DNA of 64,000 bases from DATMER01 sp034667225. Its GTDB lineage: Bacteria > Acidobacteriota > Thermoanaerobaculia > Multivoradales > UBA5704. Within the stretch, counting starts at the first letter, position 1. The number at the start of each line of letters is the position of its first letter. The notes under the pieces were generated by a model. It was not told the origin of the DNA. It did not search any database and saw nothing but the letters and a program-made list of their open reading frames with translations. Below, piece by piece: positions 44,301-50,124 of this stretch. The stretch spans positions 1-64,000 of the forward strand of contig JAXDKG010000063.1 of NCBI GenBank assembly GCA_034667225.1, read 5' to 3'. Position numbers and translations under genes: made by a program.

Positions 44301-44848
44301 ACGCCTGGACCATTGCGCCCGATGGCAGCCGGACCGAGCAGATCACGCAGACCTCCGACCAGCAGCCGGGCTATTTCATCTGGTCGCCCGACGGCCGGCA
44401 AGTGGCGTGCAGCCGCGCGGGCACGAAGCTCGTCGACCTGTCCCGGCCGCTGGCCGAGAGGGTGCTCCAGCCCCTCCCGGGCTCCAACCGGCTCGATGGT
44501 GATTTCGGGGCGACCTCCTGGTCGCCGCACGGCCTGGCCGGGGTCCTCACGCGCAAGGACGGCGACCCTCTCCCCGGGATCGTCCTCTACTCGCCCGGGA
44601 CCCGCCGGTTCGACCGCCTGACAGATCGCGGAGAGAGCCCGATGTGGCTTCCAGGCTTCCCCGTGCTGCTCTACCCGGCGAGCGGCGCCATCCGTGCCTT
44701 CGACCTGCGCACCCGGCAGGACCGCGAGATCCTGACGGCGCCTGCCGGCTCCGCCTACCTGTTCGCGAACGCCAGCCGCGACGCCCGCCACCTCTACCTC
44801 GTGCGGCGCAGCGACGAGGGGGACGTCTGGTTGATCGATCTGGATTGA
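41351..44848 (+). CDS. Tandem degenerate kinase-kinase with transmembrane helix and TolB-like propeller
   Basis: 1165 residues. The first kinase-like domain (residues 15-280) keeps VALKLL and ILDFGIA. Its catalytic loop reads HRNLKPSNVL near 140, so the proton-accepting Asp is Asn, and its glycine loop is altered. The second (about 310-575) is complete: GGGGMGIVYRA, VALKFLPPEL, HRDVKPANLM near 432, ILDFGIAK, GTPAYMSPEQMRG. A transmembrane helix lies near 594-615, then a propeller with PSLSPDGNYFVYV and PAFSADGQQIAFRS blades. It is paralogous to the kinase at 34239 but its pseudokinase decayed differently. Confidence 0.92.
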   Translation: MDAQPGDAWNSRLIGTTVSHYRLLERLAAGVRGGAVFKAQDLELERLVALKLLPAVGREEDRLHLASEAAAASALEHPNICPTYEVGETEDGRLFVAMAFLEGETLAAKIARGPLKTEVAVDLASQVASGLSRAHEHGLVHRNLKPSNVLVTSDGQARILDFGIASLDDRTRITGEDTPAGLLAYRAPEQLRGEPADLRADVWSLGVIFYEMLTGQRPFPGGALANVANTAELIPPSALREGVPAELDRITARALARKRGERYPRADDLRADLRGFLRGSSSKVSVPTFSHWPDQLPPVTMFNVVPREVGPYRVGEILGGGGMGIVYRAEDTRLGRTVALKFLPPELTRDPVAKARFLQEARTASALDHPNICTVYDVGETENHQLYLAMPCYDGETLRRKVERGPLPLAEAVDYALQVSKGLAKAHRQGIIHRDVKPANLMVTGDGVVKILDFGIAKLAGEAGLTRTGSTLGTPAYMSPEQMRGTEVDGRTDLWALGVVMYEMVTGRRPFLGDHESGLRQAILEQEPEPLIRLRPDAPPELVSVIQRLLAKDVASRYPTADAAVADLRPLAGVSSGSLHTQATVAVQPPRRTPWPWYAAAAALLVLAALGGYLLRSGRSEHAAPVQATFTRLTEQDGSETYPSLSPDGNYFVYVKAAESGSDIYLQRVGGGNPINLTPDTPWADTQPAFSADGQQIAFRSEREGGGIFVMGATGESVRRLADFGYNPAWSPDGKQLAVATEGIVEPGIRTSESQLWRISLDTGERHLLVRGDGVQPSWSPNGRRIVYWGLSSEAAERSFWTVPAEGGTAVQVLSDRFLNWNPIWSPDGGRLYFLSDRNGSLNVWRIRIDQDSGRIAGDPEPVTSSSQSIRFLSMSRDGKRVSYATDERRDSLETVAFDPGRLAPGEAIPIPLGAKAVRTVDPSPDGQWLVFDTLAPREDLFLVHPDGSGLRQLTRDEHRDRIPRWSPDGRLILFYSSRSGRYDAWTIAPDGSRTEQITQTSDQQPGYFIWSPDGRQVACSRAGTKLVDLSRPLAERVLQPLPGSNRLDGDFGATSWSPHGLAGVLTRKDGDPLPGIVLYSPGTRRFDRLTDRGESPMWLPGFPVLLYPASGAIRAFDLRTRQDREILTAPAGSAYLFANASRDARHLYLVRRSDEGDVWLIDLD

Positions 44849-44903
44849 AACGGGTATAGTCGTGGCGAACTCTCACAGCGAATCCAATCGCAAGGAGGTG
44901 AAC

Positions 44904-45107
44904 GTGGCCTTCAGGTATTCGGATCTCCTCGTCGACGTGCTGGCCAGCAACGGCTGTCCCGCTCCCTCGCAGCCGAATTGCCCCGCTCCTTCGAAGCCCC
45001 AGTGCCCGAACCCGTCGTTGACGAACCCGACGGGTGTGCGCGTGGCCATGCCGTGGGAAGGATTGACCCTCCTCCAGGCGCAGCTCCGGCAGTCGGTCAA
45101 CACCTGA
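44904..45107 (+). CDS. Putative RiPP precursor peptide with CPxPS repeats (peptide 3)
   Basis: I chose the GTG at 44904, which has AAGGAGGT 4 nt upstream and restores the (M)AFR start shared with peptides 1 and 2; an earlier ATG lacks a ribosome site. 67 residues: leader-like AFRYSDLLVDVLASNG, then a perfect eight-residue repeat (CPAPSQPN, CPAPSKPQ, CPNPSLTN), then a C-terminal helix with LTLLQAQLRQSV. It lies 52 nt upstream of the lyase-like gene and the RRE-kinase-LanC gene. This is the best candidate substrate for them. Confidence 0.75.
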   Translation: MAFRYSDLLVDVLASNGCPAPSQPNCPAPSKPQCPNPSLTNPTGVRVAMPWEGLTLLQAQLRQSVNT

Positions 45108-45159
45108 TCCGAGGAGGCTGACCGGCCGGCGCCGCCCCTCAGGACGCCGGCCCGAACGC

Positions 45160-46332
45160 ATGCAATCCTTCGACATCCTCCGGCGCGGCTTCCGCGCCAA
45201 CCCGGCCTTCGAGCTGGTGCTGTTCGACCGTCTTGATCCCAAGGAGCGGGAGGCGCTCGCCGAGCTGCGCAAGGACCCGGATTTCTACGGCATCCTGCGG
45301 CCTCGCGAGCTCTCCGCGGCTCTCGGCGTCAAGTCGGTGGACCGCGAGACCGCGCTGCTCTTCCTCACCCTGCGCGAGCCCGGGCCGCTGCCGTCCTACA
45401 TGCGGACGATGCTCGGCGATGGCACGCTCCGGGTCGTGGCACGCCTGGTGGCCGACGCCATCCTGGAGGTCGAGCAGGAAGGCCGCTTCGTCTCGGGAGC
45501 GCCGGCCCTGGCGCTGTTCGCGCTGGCCGGAGACCGTCGGTCCGGATCGAAAGGCGCGGGAGGCCGGCTCGCCGAGATCTCTCTCGCAGCCCTGCGCTAC
45601 GCCCAGGACCTCGCCGAGGACGACCCGCTCGCCCTCTCCTTCCGTCTCTACGGGTACAACCGCCGGCCCCTGACGCCGGCCTGGAAGCGGCTCCTCCCCA
45701 AGGGGGATCAGGTGCTCGCCTGGCTCGGTATTGGATCCGGAGGGCCCGGAGGACCAAGGCGTTCTCTCCTCGACCGGAGCTGGGAACGGACCGGCGGCCC
45801 CGCCGATTGGTGGCTGAGCTGGCGCTCGCGTCAACATAGCGACCTCTCCGGGGGCGGCGCGACCTGGAAGCTCTACATCAGTCCGATGCCGGAGGCGCTT
45901 CCCGAGAGCTTCGGCGACATCCTGGAGGCGCTGGCGGCGGCGAAGGCGGCCCAGTTCAAGGTGGGGGCCGATGCCCTGGGCATCCTGCGCGCCGACAAGA
46001 TCGTCTCCTACTTCCCGAGCTTCGAGCGTCTGGCAGCCGCGGCCGAGGCCCTGGAGACCCGCCTGTCCGGCATCCCCGCGCAAGGGGTCCCGTTCACCTC
46101 CGAGATCGGCGGCAACGGCCTCCTCTCCTGGGGGGTCGATCCGCCGCGGGACGAGACCTCCTTCGGCGGCGGCGAGAGCTGGCGCCTCTGGCTGACTCAC
46201 CGGCTGTCTCGCGCCCTGCTCTCGGCACGCTCCGAGCCTGAACCGTGGCGCTTCGCCCTGGAGCGCGTGCGCCTCGAAGGCGTGGACACCGACACCTGGA
46301 CCCCCGGCGCCCTGCTCTGGAAGAGGAGCTGA
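45160..46332 (+). CDS. Stand-alone lanthipeptide lyase/HopA1-like protein
   Basis: 390 residues, soluble. The middle and C-terminal parts read like the HopA1/LanKC-N region of class III-V lanthipeptide enzymes. WKLYISPMPEALPESFGDIL, AAQFKVGADALGILRADKIV and SYFPSFERLAAAAEAL align in my memory with the Y-K-L-Y-x-S-P ... F-K-(V/F)-x-x-D ... R-x-D-K pattern. QGVPFTSEIGGNGLLSWGVD follows. In LanKC enzymes this region eliminates phosphate from pSer/pThr to give dehydroamino acids. Here it is a separate polypeptide, 4 nt upstream of the kinase-cyclase gene. The family call needs profile searches; the operon position strongly supports it. Confidence 0.65.
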   Translation: MQSFDILRRGFRANPAFELVLFDRLDPKEREALAELRKDPDFYGILRPRELSAALGVKSVDRETALLFLTLREPGPLPSYMRTMLGDGTLRVVARLVADAILEVEQEGRFVSGAPALALFALAGDRRSGSKGAGGRLAEISLAALRYAQDLAEDDPLALSFRLYGYNRRPLTPAWKRLLPKGDQVLAWLGIGSGGPGGPRRSLLDRSWERTGGPADWWLSWRSRQHSDLSGGGATWKLYISPMPEALPESFGDILEALAAAKAAQFKVGADALGILRADKIVSYFPSFERLAAAAEALETRLSGIPAQGVPFTSEIGGNGLLSWGVDPPRDETSFGGGESWRLWLTHRLSRALLSARSEPEPWRFALERVRLEGVDTDTWTPGALLWKRS

Positions 46333-46336
46333 CGCA

Positions 46337-48706
46337 ATGCCGATCACCGACCCCCTGGTCCTCCCTCCGGACGTGATGCTGCTGCCCGTGGCGGAGCTGC
46401 CGGAGGACGTGCGGCGCCAGCTCACCTGGGAAGAGGGGGACTACGCCGTCACCCGGCCGCGGTCGCGCACGCCGTCGCGCATCGTGGACGCGGGAGCCGC
46501 CGACTTGCTCGGCCAGTTCCGCGAGCCGGTCACGATCGTCGAGGCCGTGATCCGGTTCAGCCGCGAGCGCTCGCTCGATCCGGAGACCACGCTGGAGGAG
46601 GCGTACCCGCTGCTGGAACGCCTGCTGGCCTCGGGCTTCCTGGTCTCCGAGGGCTCGGACGACGCCGGGGCCATCCAGGAGTCGCTCAAGCCCGGTGAGG
46701 AGATCGCCGGCTTCGAGGTCCTGGAGTGCGTGCAGGGCCTGGAGGACACGGAGCTGTATCAGGTGAAGTCCTCTGACGGTACGGCTGCCCTCAAGATCGA
46801 GCGGCCCCAGGCGGCCGGCCGCGTCGCCAACGACTTTGCCCGGGAAGCCGCGATCCTGGAGCATCTGGCGGGAGAAATAGCTCCACGTCTCCTCGCGCAG
46901 GGTGAGGTCCACGGCCGGCATTACCTCGCAATCGAATGGTGCCCTGGGGTCGACGGCTACGCTGCCGCCGCGGAGCTGCGGCGAGGGCAGGACCGTGCCG
47001 GGCTGCTCGCCCTGGCCCGCTCGGTCCTCGACGCCTACGTGCGCCTGCAGGACAGGGGAGTGGTGCATGGCGACGTCCATCCGCGCAACATCCTGGTCTC
47101 CGCGGCCGGCGAGGCCCGCCTGATCGACTTCGGCATCGCCCGCTGGGAGGCGAGCCCCGCCAGCATCCCCCGCCCGTGGCGCGGCGGCGTGGCCTTCTTC
47201 TTCGAGCCCGAGTACGCGGTGCCGGTCCGGGCCGGCCAGACCCCTCCCGAAGCCTCGACCGCGGCGGAGCAGTACGCGGTTGCGGCGCTCCTCTACTACT
47301 CCCTGACCGGCGCCCACTACCGCGACTTCTCCCTGGAGAAGGACAAGATGCTGCGCCAGATCGCGGAAGAGCCGCCGCTCCCCTTCGTGGAGCGCGGCGC
47401 GGCGTCGTGGCCCGAGGTCGAGGCGATCCTGGCGCGAGCCCTCTCCAAAGCCCCGGAGGAGCGCTTCCTCTCCATGGCCGCGCTGGCTGAAGCCTTCGCC
47501 GGAGTGGAGCCCCCCGCGCCGGCAGCGCCGCGCAAGGCGAGCTCGGAGTCCAACGCCCTGTTCGGCCGCGTGCTCGACCGCCTGCGGCCGGACGGAGCGC
47601 TGTTCCGCGAGGGCTTCCCCGAGGCGCCGAAGCTGTCGATCAACTATGGCGCGGCGGGCGCGGCGTGCACCCTGTACCGCATCGCGATGACCCAGGAAGA
47701 TGCCGAGCTGCTCTCCCGGGCCGACCTGTGGGCGGTCAAAGCTACATCGACGAGCCCGGATGAGGGCTTCTACAACGCGGGCAAACAGCTTGACCGCGAG
47801 ACCCTGGGACTCGTCACCCCCTACCACACGCCGAGCGGGCCGCGGGCCATGCAGGCGCTGGTGGCCCATGCCCAGGGCGACCTCGGCGTCCAGCGCCGGG
47901 CAGTCGCGGGCTTCCTGGAGGCCGTGGCCCAGCCCTGCCCGAACCCCGACCTGACCCTGGGACGCTCCGGCGTGCTGCTCGCGGCCTCGATGCTGCTCGA
48001 TACCCTGGGCACTGCGGAGGAGGAGCTAGCCAGGCGCCTGCGGGAGCTGGGGGACGGTCTGGTGCGCGACCTCTGGACCGAGATCGCCGAGCAGCCGCCG
48101 ATCGCCCGCGCCGCCCCCACCGATATCAGCTGGGTCAATCTCGGGATGGCCCACGGCTGGGCCGGCTATCTCTATGCCACGCTGCGCTGGTGCCGGTCCG
48201 CCGGCTCGCCTCGGCCTGAGGGGCTGGAAGAGCGCCTGGCGGAGCTGGCGGGCTGCGCCCGGAGCTGGGGTAGGGGCCTCCGCTGGCCGTGGCGTGACAA
48301 CGGTACGGGCCCGGGCGCCCACATGCCCGGCTGGTGCAACGGCAGCGCCGGCTTCGTCCACCTCTGGACGCTGGCTTCAAAGGAACTGAACGATCCCGCC
48401 TGGATGGCCTTCGCGGAAGGCGCGGCCTGGAACTCGTGGGAAGCTTCGGACCGCAACGCGAGCCTCTGCTGCGGCCTGGCCGGCCGCGCTTACGCGTTGC
48501 TCGACTTCTGGCGCTGTGGCGGGGGAGACATCTGGCTGGAGCGGGCGAGAGACCTTGCCGAGTCCGCGGCCGTGGAGGTTGTCCGTTTCTCGGAAGCGGC
48601 CGACAGTCTTTATAAGGGGGAGCCCGGCGTGGCCGCGCTCATTGCCGACCTCGCCCGGCCGGAGATGGCGGCGCAGCCGTTCTTCGGCGACGAAGGCTGG
48701 GGCTGA
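46337..48706 (+). CDS. RRE-like/kinase/LanC fusion, lanthionine synthetase-type
   Basis: 789 residues, three parts. Residues 1-110 (YAVTRPRSRTPSRIVDAGAA ... PVTIVEAVIRF ... LERLLASGFLV) have the PqqD-like winged-helix pattern of RiPP recognition elements. Residues 120-400 are a protein kinase: AALKIE, HGDVHPRNIL near 243, LIDFGIAR. Residues 420-789 are a LanC-type alpha toroid: SINYGAAGAA, WVNLGMAHGWAG, PGWCNGSAGF near 665 and SLCCGLAGRA near 708. The zinc ligands would be three Cys (C, CC) rather than C, CH, as in the 'CCG' cyclases such as ProcM. It should phosphorylate and cyclise a precursor with help from the lyase-like protein just upstream. Confidence 0.8.
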   Translation: MPITDPLVLPPDVMLLPVAELPEDVRRQLTWEEGDYAVTRPRSRTPSRIVDAGAADLLGQFREPVTIVEAVIRFSRERSLDPETTLEEAYPLLERLLASGFLVSEGSDDAGAIQESLKPGEEIAGFEVLECVQGLEDTELYQVKSSDGTAALKIERPQAAGRVANDFAREAAILEHLAGEIAPRLLAQGEVHGRHYLAIEWCPGVDGYAAAAELRRGQDRAGLLALARSVLDAYVRLQDRGVVHGDVHPRNILVSAAGEARLIDFGIARWEASPASIPRPWRGGVAFFFEPEYAVPVRAGQTPPEASTAAEQYAVAALLYYSLTGAHYRDFSLEKDKMLRQIAEEPPLPFVERGAASWPEVEAILARALSKAPEERFLSMAALAEAFAGVEPPAPAAPRKASSESNALFGRVLDRLRPDGALFREGFPEAPKLSINYGAAGAACTLYRIAMTQEDAELLSRADLWAVKATSTSPDEGFYNAGKQLDRETLGLVTPYHTPSGPRAMQALVAHAQGDLGVQRRAVAGFLEAVAQPCPNPDLTLGRSGVLLAASMLLDTLGTAEEELARRLRELGDGLVRDLWTEIAEQPPIARAAPTDISWVNLGMAHGWAGYLYATLRWCRSAGSPRPEGLEERLAELAGCARSWGRGLRWPWRDNGTGPGAHMPGWCNGSAGFVHLWTLASKELNDPAWMAFAEGAAWNSWEASDRNASLCCGLAGRAYALLDFWRCGGGDIWLERARDLAESAAVEVVRFSEAADSLYKGEPGVAALIADLARPEMAAQPFFGDEGWG

Positions 48707-48716
48707 GCCCTCACCC

Positions 48717-50114
48717 CTACCCCAGGAACCCCAGATCCGGATTATCAAACCGCCCCAGGTTGGGGAACACCAGCCCCAGATTTCCCGAGGACACCCCGAA
48801 CCACTTCGCCAGCGTCGCGGAATACTCGTCCACCGAGATCGTGGGGATCCAGCGCCCCTCCCCGGAGTCGTCGGGGCCGTCGACGGCGAGCGTCGGCACT
48901 TGGCCGTAGAAGCGGCCTCCCGCGACCGCGCCTCCCATAACGAAGTGGTGAGAGCCCCAGCCGTGGTCCGAGCCCTCGCCGTTGCTGATGTAGGTGCGGC
49001 CGAAGTCCGAGGCGGTGAAGGCCGTGACTTCATTCGCCACGCCCAGCTCGACCGTCGAGCCGTAGAAGGCCGAGAGCGCGCCGTCGAGCTCGGTGAGCAG
49101 ATCGGCGTGCGCACCCACCTGCGCCGTGGCCCCCACCTGGCTGTCGTGCAGATCGTAACCACCAGCGGCACAGAAGAAGACCTGGCGGCGCAGCCCGAGC
49201 GCCTCGCGCACCGAGATCAGGCGCGCGATCATGCGGAGCTGGTCGCCCAGGTCCGTGTTCGGGAAGACGGTGGCGATCGGCGGCGCCGCGTCGAGGGCGC
49301 CGGCCAGCACGCGGTCCTGGTCGATCGCGCGCTGGAACACGTTGCGGTAGCCCTGCTGGAAAAGGTTTCCATAGCTCCGTGCCATCAGCTTGCGGATGGC
49401 GATGGACGGCGGATGGTTCCACTCGTTGCCATCGTAATACCAGCCCAATCCGATGCTGCCGCCCGGCGAGACCTGGTACTGGGTCACGGTGTTTCCGATC
49501 TGGAACGTGTTGTTGCCCGCGAGCGACATCGACATCGCGACCTGCGCGTTGGTATTGAGCGCGTCCAACAGATCGGCGGTGCGTCCGCCCCAGCCGCTGC
49601 GGCCCGGCTGGTCGGGGATCGCGGTCTGCCAGTGCATGGTCTGATCGCTGTGCGAGAAGAGCTGCGGCGGCAGCGCGGCCGAACCCGCGAGGTACTCGGC
49701 GCGAGTGACCGGCGCGACCAGGGGGCCGACGTTGGCGACCAGCGCGAGCCGCTGCTGCGCGAACAGGCTCTGAAGCCCGCTCAGGTTCGGGTGCAACCCC
49801 CACTGCCGGCCGTCGCCGCCCGAGATCGGGGTGATCGTCCGGAGCGAAGCCTGGGGCAGAGCCAGGCCGCCCCGCGCCGCGGCGTAGCCCGCGTAGCCGG
49901 TGCCGCGCGGCACGAGGACGTTGTTGCTGTCGTTGCCGCCGTAGAGGAACACGCAGATCAGCGCTTTGAAATCGCCGTCGAGCGGGGCGGCGGCGGCGAT
50001 GCGCCGCATGTCGAAAGCCGTGGCCGCGAGCGATGTCATGCCCACGGCGGCGCAGACGGAGCCGCGCAGGAACTGGCGGCGGGAAAGGTCGCGGGGCTGC
50101 TCTCGATCGCTCAT
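48717..50114 (-). CDS. DUF1501 family exported protein (Tat signal)
   Basis: 465 residues. The N-terminus LSRRQFLRGSVCAAVGMTSL is a twin-arginine signal. The body is the DUF1501 (sulfatase-like fold) family: ALICVFLYGGNDSNNVLVP, QWGLHPNLSGLQSLFAQQRL, LFSHSDQTMHWQ, and SDFGRTYISNGEGSDHGWG near the C-terminus. It follows the DUF1800 gene by 10 nt; the two families are nearly always paired and are exported together. Biochemical function is not established. Confidence 0.9.
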   Translation of the reverse strand: MSDREQPRDLSRRQFLRGSVCAAVGMTSLAATAFDMRRIAAAAPLDGDFKALICVFLYGGNDSNNVLVPRGTGYAGYAAARGGLALPQASLRTITPISGGDGRQWGLHPNLSGLQSLFAQQRLALVANVGPLVAPVTRAEYLAGSAALPPQLFSHSDQTMHWQTAIPDQPGRSGWGGRTADLLDALNTNAQVAMSMSLAGNNTFQIGNTVTQYQVSPGGSIGLGWYYDGNEWNHPPSIAIRKLMARSYGNLFQQGYRNVFQRAIDQDRVLAGALDAAPPIATVFPNTDLGDQLRMIARLISVREALGLRRQVFFCAAGGYDLHDSQVGATAQVGAHADLLTELDGALSAFYGSTVELGVANEVTAFTASDFGRTYISNGEGSDHGWGSHHFVMGGAVAGGRFYGQVPTLAVDGPDDSGEGRWIPTISVDEYSATLAKWFGVSSGNLGLVFPNLGRFDNPDLGFLG

Positions 50115-50124
50115 AGATTGATTC

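Noticed and set aside
41036..44791. Very long open frame on the minus strand opposite the third kinase gene
   Set aside because: It is the mirror of a high-GC coding frame. The plus strand encodes unmistakable kinase and propeller motifs, while the minus product is low-complexity and matches nothing I know. The same applies to long antisense frames over most genes here.
44862..44903. Earlier ATG for peptide 3
   Set aside because: No ribosome site precedes it. The GTG at 44904 has AAGGAGGT at optimal spacing and restores the AFR start shared by the three peptides.
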